Origin: Actinomadura chibensis NBRC 106107
GTDB taxonomy: Bacteria > Actinomycetota > Actinomycetes > Streptosporangiales > Streptosporangiaceae
DNA: 64,000 nt
Assembly (NCBI RefSeq): GCF_001552135.1
Contig: NZ_BCQP01000036.1
Span: forward strand, 105,680 to 169,679
Direction: 5' to 3'
Position numbers and translations under genes: made by a program. Position 1 is the stretch's first letter, and every line of letters starts with the position of its first letter. The notes below the pieces were generated by a model, which worked only from the letters and a program-made list of their open reading frames with translations, had not been told where the DNA came from and ran no database searches. Positions 1-8,756 of this stretch are shown one piece after another.

Positions 1-947
1 AACGCCGCGGTGACGGCCGCCTCCCACATCGGGCCCTCGAAGAGCGGCTCCGGGACCTCCTCCAGGCGGACCGTCCCGTCCAGCCGGTCGAGGGCCGCCT
101 CCACCGCCGCCCGCACGATGGGATGGACGTCGCCGACGCCCGGGTCGGCGGTCGGCGCCGGGAGGTACCCGACGCGCAGGTCCTCGACGGGCCGGGGTTC
201 CGTCACCGGTTCGCCGAACTCGCCGAGCACGAAGGTCTGGTCGTCGGCGTCCCGGGTGAGGAACCCGCGCACGCCGCTCGACGCGGGGACGTCGCCCGGC
301 GGATGCCCGAACGGCCCGGAGTGCGCGGTGGCCTTCAGCGCGACGCACCCGCAGCTCGCCGCGGGCGACCGCAGCGACCCGCCGCCGTCGGTGCCGAGGT
401 GGACGGGCCCGATGCGCGCCGCCGTCGCCGCAGCCCCGCCGGAGGTCGACCCGCCCGCGCTCTTCGCCAGGTTCCACGGGTTGCGCACCGGCCCGTACAG
501 AGCGCTGAAGCTCCCGGAGAACAGGCCGGTCTCCACCATGGTCGACTTGGCGAACAGCACGGCGCCGCGGTCGAGGAACGCGGCGACCAGCGGGTCCGTC
601 GCGGTGGGACGGCGCGTGAACAGGTTCGTCCGCGAGCCGAGGTAGGTGGGCGCGCCGGGCACGTCCATGTTGTCCTTGGCGGTGACGGGCAGGCCGTCGA
701 GGCGGCCGAGCGGCGCGCCGCGCAGCCAGCGGCGCTCCGCGGCGACGGCGGCGGCGCGCGCGGACTCGTCGAAGCGCCAGTACAGCGCCGAGAGGGCGGG
801 ATCGACCTGTTCGGCCCGGCTGAGCACCGCGTCCAGCACCTCGACGGGCGACAGCTCCCGCGCCGCGTACGCGGCGTGCAGTTCGCGGGCGGACATCCGG
901 CAGATCGCGTCGGGCGGGACCGCGAGCCGGTCAGAGGACTGGTTCAT
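1..947 (-). CDS. Amidase-signature hydrolase, C-terminus beyond window
   Basis: Hydrolyses a carboxamide to acid plus ammonia; the substrate is not predictable. About 315 N-terminal residues are visible. The full Ser-cisSer-Lys triad can be placed: Lys91 in TAKDN, Ser167 in GGSTSGG and Ser191 in DGGGS, with the family's exact 24-residue spacing between the serines. The ATG at 947 overlaps the stop of the upstream VOC gene as ATGA, so translation is coupled. It is the last visible gene of an operon with a peptide-type ABC importer, which suggests it processes the imported amide or peptide-like compound. The stop lies beyond base 1. Confidence 0.9.
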   Translation of the reverse strand, partial: MNQSSDRLAVPPDAICRMSARELHAAYAARELSPVEVLDAVLSRAEQVDPALSALYWRFDESARAAAVAAERRWLRGAPLGRLDGLPVTAKDNMDVPGAPTYLGSRTNLFTRRPTATDPLVAAFLDRGAVLFAKSTMVETGLFSGSFSALYGPVRNPWNLAKSAGGSTSGGAAATAARIGPVHLGTDGGGSLRSPAASCGCVALKATAHSGPFGHPPGDVPASSGVRGFLTRDADDQTFVLGEFGEPVTEPRPVEDLRVGYLPAPTADPGVGDVHPIVRAAVEAALDRLDGTVRLEEVPEPLFEGPMWEAAVTAA

Positions 948-1711
948 CGGGCCGTCCGGTCCACACTGAGCGAGAACGGGCGGTCGTCGGCCGGGCCGAC
1001 GGCGAGGGTTCCGTCCCCGGCCAGGCGCACCGCCGTGACGCCCGCCCCGTGCGCGGCCAGCGCGTCGGCGGCGTCCGGCGACGGCCGGCAGAACCGCAGG
1101 TCGAAACCGTCGAGGTCCACCGCGCCGTCCGCGTCCGAGCCGAATCCGAGCGCGCGGTAGTGGCGGACGTGCGGCTCCACCTCGGGGACGAGCACGTCGA
1201 GCCCGGTGAGGTCCGTCGCGCCGTTCGGGTGGACGCCCGGCACCGCCGCCGGATGGGCCGAGTCCCCCCAGTCGATGAACGAGGGGAAGCCGCGCCGCCA
1301 CGGCCCGGCGCCCGGCTGGAGGATCGAGCACGACACGGTCCGGCCGGACGGCTCGTCGCGGGCCAGCAGGTCGGGCCCGCCCGTGGCGATGCCCGCCGAC
1401 GCGAGCCGCGCCCGGACGTCCGCGAGGTCCCCGGCGCGCAGCACGAAGATCATCGGGAGTTCGTCGTGGGCGTCCACGAGCGCCGCGAACCGGTCGCCCT
1501 CGTTGAGGCGCCGCCGCGCCGCGTCCGCGTCGCGCATGCCGATCAGCTCGATGTAGCGCCCGGCGCGGAACGGGATGATCGCGTTCTCGGTGCCGAGGGC
1601 GCGGTGCCGGCCGCCGGGCCGGACCTCGAAGCCGAGGCCCCGGTACCGCTCCGCCGCGGCGTCCAGGTCGGCGACGGCGATCATCAGATGGTCGAACTCG
1701 GGCCCGGTCAT
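944..1711 (-). CDS. VOC/glyoxalase-like protein (255 aa)
   Basis: The protein begins FDHLMIAVADLDAA and contains ENAIIPF...YIELIG, typical of the glyoxalase-like (Glyoxalase_3) group of the vicinal-oxygen-chelate fold. A second, weaker VOC-like half follows (GLDVLVPEVEPHVRHYRALGF). His and Glu candidates for metal binding are present in the first half only. The function is unknown; in this operon it may isomerise or cleave an intermediate. The start ATG at 1711 overlaps the upstream hydrolase gene by four bases (ATGA), and its stop overlaps the amidase start. Confidence 0.75.
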   Translation of the reverse strand: MTGPEFDHLMIAVADLDAAAERYRGLGFEVRPGGRHRALGTENAIIPFRAGRYIELIGMRDADAARRRLNEGDRFAALVDAHDELPMIFVLRAGDLADVRARLASAGIATGGPDLLARDEPSGRTVSCSILQPGAGPWRRGFPSFIDWGDSAHPAAVPGVHPNGATDLTGLDVLVPEVEPHVRHYRALGFGSDADGAVDLDGFDLRFCRPSPDAADALAAHGAGVTAVRLAGDGTLAVGPADDRPFSLSVDRTAR

Positions 1712-2532
1712 CGGTCCTCCCCGGTCAGGAGGCCGACGAAGACCTCGGGGTCGCTGAGGTGCGGCGTGTGGCCCTGGCCGGGCAGCACCCGGGCGGTCCA
1801 GCCGCCGGCCGCCCGCAACGCGTCCACCGCGTCGCGCAGGAAGGGCGGGCTCTCCGCTCCGGCCGTCAACCGGACCAGCGGCGCGAGCCGGACGAGCTCG
1901 TCGCGCGAGAACCGGCGCAGCGCGATGAGCGGCAGGTCGTCGCGGACGAACGCCTCCGCGTTCCGCGCCTCCATCGCCCAGCGGGCCGGGTCCATGCGGT
2001 CGACGAAGCCCGCGCCGTTCACCGCCTCCATCAGCGCGGCGTAGGCGCCGGCGTGGTCGCCGGGAGCGGCGGCGAGGGCGCGCCGGACGGTGCCGTCGAG
2101 GCGTTCGAACTCGGCCGTCCCGGAGCCGACGTGGCGGAACGCCGGCGGCTCGTGCACGTGGGCGCGGACGACCGACTCCGGCGCGCGCAGCGCCAGCTCC
2201 AGCGCGACCATCGCGCCCGAGCTCACCCCGAGGACGATCACCTCCGCCAGGTCCAGCGCCGCGAGCAGCGCGACGGCGTCGCGGGCGTGGCCCGGCGCGC
2301 CGTCGCCCGGCCAGCCCGTCCGGCCGCTGCGGCCGGTGCCGCGCCGGTCGTAGCCGATCGCCTCGTACCCGGCCGACGCGAGGGCGTCGGCCTGCGGGCC
2401 CCAGCCGGTCACGTCCTCGGCCCCGGCGTGCAGCAGCAGGACGGGCGGGCCCGACCCGCGACGCTCGACGTGCAGCGGGCATCCGTCCGGCAGCGTCACC
2501 CGCGCGGTGCGGACGTTCGGAAGGGTGCTCAC
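1708..2532 (-). CDS. Alpha/beta hydrolase (274 aa)
   Basis: A single-domain alpha/beta hydrolase, probably cytoplasmic. The oxyanion region is VLLLHAG, the nucleophile elbow is GVSSGAM (Ser near residue 96) and the likely catalytic His is in GQGHTPHLSD near the C-terminus. The acid is probably in the LTAGAES region, where the usual Asp is replaced and Glu may serve. The GTG start at 2532 is preferred because it forms a GTGA overlap with the stop of the ABC ATPase gene. Esterase, lactonase and amidase activity are all possible. Confidence 0.8.
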   Translation of the reverse strand: MSTLPNVRTARVTLPDGCPLHVERRGSGPPVLLLHAGAEDVTGWGPQADALASAGYEAIGYDRRGTGRSGRTGWPGDGAPGHARDAVALLAALDLAEVIVLGVSSGAMVALELALRAPESVVRAHVHEPPAFRHVGSGTAEFERLDGTVRRALAAAPGDHAGAYAALMEAVNGAGFVDRMDPARWAMEARNAEAFVRDDLPLIALRRFSRDELVRLAPLVRLTAGAESPPFLRDAVDALRAAGGWTARVLPGQGHTPHLSDPEVFVGLLTGEDR

Positions 2533-4157
2533 GGCGCGGTCTCCAATCCGTCGTCCGACCCCGTGGGGGCGGACGCGACCAGGGCGTCGGACAGGGAGGG
2601 CGCGGCCTCGACCAGGCGGCGCGTGTAGGCGTCCCGAGGCGTGTGCAGCACCTCGGCGGCCGGTCCGTACTCGCGGCACCGGCCCCGCTCGACAACCATG
2701 ATCGTGTCGGCGACGACGCTGACCGCGCCGAGGTCGTGCGAGATGAACAGCAGCGCGAGGCCGAGGTCGCGGCGCAGCTCGTTGATCAGTTCGAGCACCG
2801 CGGCCTGGACCGAGACGTCCAGCGCGGACGTGATCTCGTCGCACACGAGCAGGTCGGGCGCGGACGCGAGGCCGCGGGCGATCGCGACGCGCTGGCATTC
2901 GCCGCCCGACAGCTCGCCCGGGTACGCGGCGGCGGCGTCCGCGCGGATCCGGACCCGGTCGAGCAGCCGCGCCACCTCGGCGCGGGCCTCGCTCCGGGAC
3001 ATCCCGCGCAGGACGCGCAGCGGCCGCCCGACCGAGTCCCCGACGGTGCGGCGCGGGTTCAGCGACGCGAAGGGGTCCTGGAAGACGAGCTGGATCCGGC
3101 GGAGCTGGTCGCGGCCGCGCGCGTGGGCGGTGGGCGGGAGGGGCGAGCCGTCGAGGAGGATCGTCCCGGCGTCCGCGCGGTGCAGGCCGGCCACGGCGCG
3201 GGCGATCGTCGTCTTGCCCGAGCCGGACTGCCCGACGACCGCCAGGCACTCGCCCGCGCGGACCTCGAACGAGACGCCGTCCGCCGCGACCACCTCGCGC
3301 CCCTTCACCCGGTGGACGGCGGTGAGGTCCTTGACGGCCAGCAGCGGCGCCGCGCCGCCGGACGGCGCCTCGGCGGCGGCGCGGCGCGCCCGGTGGTCGA
3401 CGACCGCCGCGACGAGCCCGCGGGTGTACTCGTGCGCCGGCCGGGCGAGCATGCTCCGGCTCGGCCCCTCCTCGACCACGCGCCCCCGGTACATCATGAC
3501 GACGCGGTCGGTGTGCGCGGCGACGAGCGCGAGGTCGTGCGACACCAGGAGCACGCCGACCCCGAGGTCCCGGCGGATCCGGTCGACCTGGGCGAGGACG
3601 GCCGCCTGCGTGATCACGTCCAGGCCGGTGGTGGGCTCGTCCAGGACGAGCACCCGCGGACGGTTCGCGAGCGCGACCGCCAGGCACAGCCGCTGCTGCT
3701 GCCCGCCGGACAGCTGGTGCGGGAACTTGCGCCGGAACTCCTCCTCGCCCGGCAACTCGACGAGTTCGAGCGTCTCGGCGACGCGCGCGGCGCGCTCGTC
3801 CGCGGGGAGGTGGGTGAGGGTCTCGGCGATCTGGTCGCCCACCCGCATCAGCGGGCTCAGCGCGGACGCCGGGCTCTGCGGGACGTACCCGACGAGCCGC
3901 CCGCGCGCCGCGCGGATCTCCCGCTCCGGCCGTCCGACGAGGTCGGTGCCGGCGACCCGCACCCGGCCCGAGACGACCCGGAGCCCGTGCCGCACCCAGC
4001 CGAGGAGCGTCAGCGCGGTGGTCGTCTTCCCCGAGCCGGACTCGCCGACGACGCCGACCGCCTCGCCCGCGGCGACGGTGAGGGAGACGTCGTCGAGGAC
4101 CGTCCGGCCCGCGTGGTCCTCGACGGTGAGGGCTTCGACTTCGGCGAGGGGGTTCAC
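2529..4157 (-). CDS. Fused double ATPase of a Dpp/Opp-type ABC importer (DppD-DppF fusion)
   Basis: Powers import of a peptide, nickel or similar ligand with the permeases and binding protein encoded upstream. Two nucleotide-binding domains lie in one 542-aa chain. NBD1 has GESGSGKTT, LSGGQQQR and VLVLDEPT. NBD2 has GQSGSGKTT, LSGGECQR and LLVCDEITSALD. Both NBDs keep the switch His (VSHDL, ISHDL), so both should be catalytically competent. Separate DppD and DppF proteins are more usual; fused forms are common in actinobacteria. The GTG start forms a GTGA overlap with the permease stop. Confidence 0.93.
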   Translation of the reverse strand: MNPLAEVEALTVEDHAGRTVLDDVSLTVAAGEAVGVVGESGSGKTTTALTLLGWVRHGLRVVSGRVRVAGTDLVGRPEREIRAARGRLVGYVPQSPASALSPLMRVGDQIAETLTHLPADERAARVAETLELVELPGEEEFRRKFPHQLSGGQQQRLCLAVALANRPRVLVLDEPTTGLDVITQAAVLAQVDRIRRDLGVGVLLVSHDLALVAAHTDRVVMMYRGRVVEEGPSRSMLARPAHEYTRGLVAAVVDHRARRAAAEAPSGGAAPLLAVKDLTAVHRVKGREVVAADGVSFEVRAGECLAVVGQSGSGKTTIARAVAGLHRADAGTILLDGSPLPPTAHARGRDQLRRIQLVFQDPFASLNPRRTVGDSVGRPLRVLRGMSRSEARAEVARLLDRVRIRADAAAAYPGELSGGECQRVAIARGLASAPDLLVCDEITSALDVSVQAAVLELINELRRDLGLALLFISHDLGAVSVVADTIMVVERGRCREYGPAAEVLHTPRDAYTRRLVEAAPSLSDALVASAPTGSDDGLETAP

Positions 4158-5077
4158 GCGCCGTCCCGTCCCGCTCGGCCACCGGCGATGCGCCGGTGGA
4201 GGCCGTCGGAGAAGATGTTCACCGACACGGCGAGCACGATGATCGCGAGCGCCGGGAAGGCCACCGGCCACGCGTTCAGCGTCACGCCCGGCATGTTCTC
4301 CTTGATCATGAGCGCCCAGTCCGCCGCCGGCGGCTGGGTGCCGACGCCGAGGAAGCCCGCCGACGCGATCACGAAGATCGAATAGATCAGCAGCAGGCCG
4401 GTGATCGCGAGCACCGGTCCGGCGATGTTCGGCAGGATCTCCCGGACGAGGATCGCCCGCCGGGGCTCCCCGCGCAGGACGGCCGCCTCGACGAACGGGC
4501 TGCGCACGACGCCGAGCGTCGCCGTCCGGACGATCCGCGCGACGTACGGCGACGCCGAGATCATGATCGTCGGGATGAGGATCGTCGTCCCGCGCGACGA
4601 ACCCGACGTGAGCACCAGCAGCACCACCAGCGGCGGCAGGATGAGGAACAGGTCGACGACCCGGTTCAGGACGGCCGCCGCCACGCCCCGGACGTAGCCG
4701 AGCAGCAGCCCGAGCGCCGTCCCGAGGACGCCCGCCGCGATCGTGCAGGCCCCGGCGAGCAGCACCAGCGAGCGTCCGCCCGCGAGGAGGCGGCTCAGCA
4801 GGTCGCGGCCGAGGTAGTCGGTGCCGAGCACGCCGACCTGGCCGGGCTCGGCGTACGGCACGCCGATCACCTCCCGCACCGAGTGCGGCGCCAGCCACGG
4901 CGCCACCTGCGTGAACGCCACGAGGGCGAGCACGGCGCAGCCGCTGACCCGCGGCACGGCGGACGCGAACCGCCGCCGCGCCGGGACCCCGCCGAGATCG
5001 GCCGCGAGGTCCGCGCCGGGCCCTGGCACGGGCGTCGCCGGGCGGTCGCCCGGGCCGGGTTCGATGATCGTTTTCAC
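4154..5077 (-). CDS. DppC-like ABC permease
   Basis: Inner-membrane permease of the peptide-type importer, 307 aa. A charged, proline-rich N-terminal tail precedes the first membrane helix (VSGCAVLALVAF). The family hallmark GTDYLGRDLLSRLLAGGR is present, followed by five more helices. The EAA-like coupling loop reads EAAVLRGEPRRAILVREILPN. The GTG start at 5077 overlaps the DppB-like stop as GTGA. It pairs with the DppB-like gene to form the channel. Confidence 0.92.
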   Translation of the reverse strand: MKTIIEPGPGDRPATPVPGPGADLAADLGGVPARRRFASAVPRVSGCAVLALVAFTQVAPWLAPHSVREVIGVPYAEPGQVGVLGTDYLGRDLLSRLLAGGRSLVLLAGACTIAAGVLGTALGLLLGYVRGVAAAVLNRVVDLFLILPPLVVLLVLTSGSSRGTTILIPTIMISASPYVARIVRTATLGVVRSPFVEAAVLRGEPRRAILVREILPNIAGPVLAITGLLLIYSIFVIASAGFLGVGTQPPAADWALMIKENMPGVTLNAWPVAFPALAIIVLAVSVNIFSDGLHRRIAGGRAGRDGA

Positions 5078-6030
5078 AGGGCCGTCCGCAACTTCGGAGT
5101 GAGCAGGGTGACCGCCAGGTCGGCGGCGGTGTAGGCGACGACCAGCGCCGCCGCGAGGAGCATCACGATGCCCTCGACCAGGGCGAAGTCCCGGGTCGTG
5201 ACGGCCGCGGCGAGGGCCGAGCCGAGCCCCGGGTAGGAGAACACGGTCTCGACGATCACCGACCCGCCGATCACGACGCCGACGCTGCCGGCCAGGACCT
5301 GGAGCGACGGGCCGACCGCGTTCGGGATCACGTGCCGCAGCACGACCCGCCGCTCCGGCAGGCCCTTCAGCCGCGCCGTCTCCACGTACCGGGACCGCAT
5401 GACGTCCGCGACGCCCACCCGCACCTGCCGCGCCGCGCCGCTCGCCGCGACGAGCGCCAGCGTCGTCACCGGCAGGACGAGGACGGTCGGGTGCGCCAGC
5501 GGCGAGTCCTCCACCGGGAAGATCGACGTCGCCGGGAGCACGTCCAGCGCGAACGCGAACACGACGATCAGCGCGGCGGCCAGCACGAACTCGGGGACGG
5601 CGACGAGGCACAGCGTCACCAGCGACAGGACGCGGTCGCCCGCGCGGCCCTCCCGCGTCCCGGCGAACGCCCCGATCCCGAGCGCCAGGGGCACCATCAG
5701 CAGGACGACCAGCACCCCGAGGACCACCGTGTTCCCGATCCGGCCCTCGATCACGGCCGACACCGACTGCCCGTTGATGGCCGACCGGCCGAGGTCCCCG
5801 TGCGGGAGCCCGGCCAGCCAGTCGAGGTACCGGTCCGGCGCGGAACGATCCAAACCGAGCCGGTGCCGGGTCTGGGCCAGCAGTTCCGGGGACGGGTTCT
5901 GACCGGCGAGCGCGTAGACCGCGGCGTCCCCGGGCAGCACCTCGATCGCGGCGAACACGAGGACCGACAGCGGCGGCAGGATCGCCAGGCCGCCGAGGAT
6001 CCGGCGGAGCAGGAAGCGCGCGACGCCCAT
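5074..6030 (-). CDS. DppB-like ABC permease
   Basis: Inner-membrane permease, 318 aa. The N-terminus (MGVARFLLRRILGGLAILPP) and the DxAVYALAGQNPSPE periplasmic region are typical of the DppB/OppB family. Six membrane helices are predicted by eye. The coupling loop reads ETARLKGLPERRVVLRHVIPNA, and the C-terminal part has FSYPGLGSAL. The gene starts four bases after the stop of the binding-protein gene and overlaps the DppC-like gene by four bases. Confidence 0.93.
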   Translation of the reverse strand: MGVARFLLRRILGGLAILPPLSVLVFAAIEVLPGDAAVYALAGQNPSPELLAQTRHRLGLDRSAPDRYLDWLAGLPHGDLGRSAINGQSVSAVIEGRIGNTVVLGVLVVLLMVPLALGIGAFAGTREGRAGDRVLSLVTLCLVAVPEFVLAAALIVVFAFALDVLPATSIFPVEDSPLAHPTVLVLPVTTLALVAASGAARQVRVGVADVMRSRYVETARLKGLPERRVVLRHVIPNAVGPSLQVLAGSVGVVIGGSVIVETVFSYPGLGSALAAAVTTRDFALVEGIVMLLAAALVVAYTAADLAVTLLTPKLRTAL

Positions 6031-6034
6031 CCCG

Positions 6035-7687
6035 CTAGGCCTTCCAGGCGCGGCGCACGCTCGGCGCGTCCTCGACGCCGTCGAGCCGGACGCCGCGCAC
6101 GGACGACGCCGTCCCGTTGACGATCGTCTGGTAGCCCCAGACGATCCAGCCGCTGTCGTCCCAGAACTCCTTCTGGAGCCCGAGCATCAGGCTCTTGCGC
6201 TTGGCCTGGTCGGTGGTGGCGCGGGCGCGCAGCAGGCGGCGGTCCCAGTCGGGCTTCAGCCAGCCCGAGACGTTGAACGTCGACTTCGACACGAGCGACC
6301 GCGGCGCCACCGACGTCGCGAACGGCTGGTTCCCCGGGACCGCCACCGCGAGGACCTGGATGTTGCTGAACGTCGGGAAGTTCTTGAACAGCTCGGGCGG
6401 CGTGATCTCGCGGACCCGCGCTTTCATCCCCACCTTGCCCAACTGCTCGGCGTAGATCTGCGCGGCCGCGGCCGTCCCGACGCCGGGGAACACCGAGATC
6501 TCGACGGTCTCGCCGGTGACGCCCGCCTGCCGCAGCAGCGCCTCGGCCTGCGCCGGATCGTGCGCGCGCTGCGGCAGCTCGTCGCCGTAGTAGTCCGGGA
6601 ACCCGACCCCCTGGAGGTCGTTGGCCGGGGAGCCGAAGCCGAGGAGCGCGCCCTGGACGAGCGCCTGCCGGTCGCAGGCCAGCTTGAACGCGAGCCGGAC
6701 GCGCGGGTCGTCGAACGGCTTCTGCCGCGCGTTCATGATGAAGCAGCCCTCGTTCGCGTAGACGCGGTCGGTCTTGGCGAACGAGAAGGCGGAGTTCGAG
6801 GCGTTCACCTTCGTCCCGGCGTAGTCGAGCTTCGCCGCGAGGTCGGCCTGCCCGCCGATGAGCGCGTTGAGCCGCGCCGTCGGGTCGGGGATGTTGAACA
6901 CCTCGATCTCGCCGAGGTACGGGCCGCCGCCGAGGAGCGCGCCGCCCCAGTAGTCCTTGTTCAGGGTGAGCTTGGCCGACTGGCCCACCTTCAGGTCGGT
7001 GAGCTTGTACGGGCCGGAGCCGACGACCCGGTCGACCGTGAAGCTCTCCGGCGCCGCGAGGCGCGAGTCCTTCTTGATGACGTAGACCTTGCCCGCGTAG
7101 AGCTGCGTGTCCATGTCGGCGAGCGGGTCGGTGAGGCGCAGCTCCACGACGTCCGTGCCCACCGTCCGGGACGCCTTGAAGTCGATGGACGCCGCGGCGG
7201 CGCTCAGCAGCCCGCCGCCGATCTTCGGGTCGCTGGCCGAGTGCAGGGAGAACAGCACGTCGTCCGCGGTGACGGGGGAGCCGTCGGCGAAACGCGCCTC
7301 CTTGCGGATCTTCAGGCGCCACCTGCTGACGTCCGCGGCGGGCTCGATCGCCTCGACGATGTAGGGGACGGGCTTGCCGCCCTCCATGTAGCCGAGCCAG
7401 TCGAACAGGTGCCGGTTGCGGGTGATCTCCTGCGGCGAGTTGGTGTTGAAGACGTTCTTCGTCTCGGACTGGACGCCCGCTCCCGCGATGCGCAGCAGCC
7501 CGCCGCGGACCGGCGTCCGCGCCGTCGACGCCGCGCCGCTCTCGCACGCGGACAGGAGGGGGCCGAGCGCGAGCGCGGCCCCGCCCAGGGCGCCGAGGCC
7601 GAGGACGTCGCGGCGCCCGTACACCGGGCCCTTGCCTGTGCCAGTGCCGCGGGGATCTGTTGCGCTTCGACTGCCGCCGTTGGACAT
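6035..7687 (-). CDS. Tat-exported lipoprotein, extracellular solute-binding protein family 5
   Basis: Captures the ligand for the adjacent Dpp-type importer, 550 aa. The N-terminus carries a twin-arginine signal (GRRDVLGLGALGGAA) and a lipobox LLSAC, so the mature protein should be a lipid-anchored lipoprotein. The SBP family 5 region follows, with WRLKIRKEARFADGSPVTADDVLF and DPKI. First gene of the operon, with 337 bp of upstream non-coding sequence that holds a GntR-type operator candidate at 7731-7740. Ligand unknown: oligopeptide, nickel chelate and opine-like compounds all fit the family. Confidence 0.92.
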   Translation of the reverse strand: MSNGGSRSATDPRGTGTGKGPVYGRRDVLGLGALGGAALALGPLLSACESGAASTARTPVRGGLLRIAGAGVQSETKNVFNTNSPQEITRNRHLFDWLGYMEGGKPVPYIVEAIEPAADVSRWRLKIRKEARFADGSPVTADDVLFSLHSASDPKIGGGLLSAAAASIDFKASRTVGTDVVELRLTDPLADMDTQLYAGKVYVIKKDSRLAAPESFTVDRVVGSGPYKLTDLKVGQSAKLTLNKDYWGGALLGGGPYLGEIEVFNIPDPTARLNALIGGQADLAAKLDYAGTKVNASNSAFSFAKTDRVYANEGCFIMNARQKPFDDPRVRLAFKLACDRQALVQGALLGFGSPANDLQGVGFPDYYGDELPQRAHDPAQAEALLRQAGVTGETVEISVFPGVGTAAAAQIYAEQLGKVGMKARVREITPPELFKNFPTFSNIQVLAVAVPGNQPFATSVAPRSLVSKSTFNVSGWLKPDWDRRLLRARATTDQAKRKSLMLGLQKEFWDDSGWIVWGYQTIVNGTASSVRGVRLDGVEDAPSVRRAWKA

Positions 7688-7730
7688 GACTGGCTCCTAG
7701 GCTCACTCCGCCGGTTTGACGTTCCGCGTA

Positions 7731-7740
7731 CGGTATTCCA
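7731..7740. promoter_or_regulatory. Putative GntR/FCD operator upstream of ABC operon
   Basis: The 10-mer CGGTATTCCA lies 44 bp upstream of the binding-protein start. Nine of ten bases match the reverse complement of the site at 8693-8702. The shape TGGNATNCCA is palindromic, as expected for a dimeric FCD-type regulator. Confidence 0.55.
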
Positions 7741-7870
7741 TATCTGATGCGCCGGTCAATACTCTCTGTACGGACGTTCACGGAGGCGGCGCCGGGACCC
7801 GGCGGCCCGCCCGCGCGGTCGGCGCGCGAGCGCCTTCGTTCGCGGACCTGGGCATCTAGGAAGAAGGCGG

Positions 7871-7900
7871 AGGCGCTTCCAGCGCCTGCCCAACGCAGGC
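7871..7900. repeat. Two overlapping, mutually exclusive hairpins
   Basis: AGGCGCT at 7871-7877 pairs with AGCGCCT at 7881-7887 across a 3-base loop. GCCTGC at 7884-7889 pairs with GCAGGC at 7895-7900 across a 5-base loop. The two stems share bases and cannot form together. They could terminate the leftward regulator transcript or be incidental in GC-rich DNA; no T-tract is present. Confidence 0.35.
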
Positions 7901-8025
7901 GCGAGCGCGATCCGGGCTAGGAGACCGTCACCGAGCGCGATGACGCGGAAGAAGGAGCCGGGCCGGATCGATCAAATCGGCTGCCCGATATGGCCCGACG
8001 GCGAAGAGGGGTGGCCGCCGCGAGG

Positions 8026-8691
8026 TCAGGCGGACGGCCGGCCGCGGTCGTTGAAGAGCTCCTCGACCGCGGCGAGGTGGTCGTGCATGTGGCGGGCGGC
8101 GGACGCCTCGTCCCGCCGGGCCAGCGCCTCGGCGATCGCGACGTGCTGGTACGCCGCGGCGAGCACCCCGGCCTGCGCCGGGACGTCGACGTGCCGCAGC
8201 GCGCGCATGAGCGTCGCCGCGTCGTGGATGAGCCCGGCGATCCGCAGGTTGCCGGACGCCTCGGCGATCGCCGCGTGGAACTCCCGGTCGAGGCTGAAAT
8301 AGCCGTCGATGTCGCCGTCCTGCGCGGCGGTCAGGGAGCGTTCGGCGAGGTCCCTGATCCGCGCGAGGGCGCCGTCGGTGCCGCGCTCGGCGGCGCCCCT
8401 CACCGCGAACGCCTCCAGCGCCTGCCGCGTCTCGTAGGCGTCCCGCAGGACCTGCTCGGAGCGGGTGATCACGCGGTTTCCGCGGAGGCCGTCGGGCTCG
8501 ATCAGGCCCACCTGCCGCAGCCGCAGCAGCGCCTCCCGCACGGGGGTCTTGCTCACCTGGAGCTGCTGGGCGACACCCGCCTCGGTCAACCGCGAACCAG
8601 GAGGCAGCGTGCGGTTCGCGATCGCGTCGTGCAACTGGGTGTACACGACGTCCGCGAGCGTCTCTGTCCTGGAAACTGGATCAAGTGCCAT
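8026..8691 (-). CDS. GntR-family regulator, FCD subgroup
   Basis: DNA-binding repressor or activator, 221 aa from the ATG at 8691. The winged helix covers residues 10-70 (LHDAIANRTLPPGSRLTEAGVAQ then VSKTPVREALLRLRQVGLI). The FCD ligand-binding domain follows with the metal-type motif EFHAAIAEASGN and a C-terminal HMHDHL. An alternative ATG lies at 8703; neither has a clear ribosome-binding site, so leaderless translation is possible. The palindrome TGGAATACCA at 8693-8702 abuts the start, which suggests autoregulation. It is next to, and probably controls, the ABC/amidase operon. Confidence 0.9.
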   Translation of the reverse strand: MALDPVSRTETLADVVYTQLHDAIANRTLPPGSRLTEAGVAQQLQVSKTPVREALLRLRQVGLIEPDGLRGNRVITRSEQVLRDAYETRQALEAFAVRGAAERGTDGALARIRDLAERSLTAAQDGDIDGYFSLDREFHAAIAEASGNLRIAGLIHDAATLMRALRHVDVPAQAGVLAAAYQHVAIAEALARRDEASAARHMHDHLAAVEELFNDRGRPSA

Positions 8692-8692
8692 C

Positions 8693-8702
8693 TGGAATAC
8701 CA
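8693..8702. promoter_or_regulatory. Putative autoregulatory GntR operator
   Basis: TGGAATACCA (reverse complement TGGTATTCCA) abuts the regulator start codon. It nearly repeats the site at 7731-7740 in front of the transporter operon. This is the only sequence shared between the two upstream regions that I noticed. Confidence 0.5.
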
Positions 8703-8756
8703 TACACCGAGTACGCGCACCACCGCGTCCGACCACCACCATGCGGCCACCGTGCG

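Larger units (their letters stand above)
7688..8025. other. Intergenic region with operon promoter and inverted repeats
   Basis: No credible gene is seen here. The part near 7700-7760 should hold the promoter of the leftward ABC operon and includes the operator candidate at 7731-7740. The part near 7871-7900 holds overlapping hairpins. The 9-mer GAGCGCGAT occurs at 7903-7911 and again at 7933-7941. The regulator gene reads leftward into this region from 8026. Confidence 0.6.

Noticed and set aside
123..1160. Long plus-strand open frame opposite the amidase and VOC genes
   Set aside because: Its product is Arg/Gly/Pro-rich with no domain, while the minus-strand frames carry full catalytic motifs. 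It is a GC-driven shadow.
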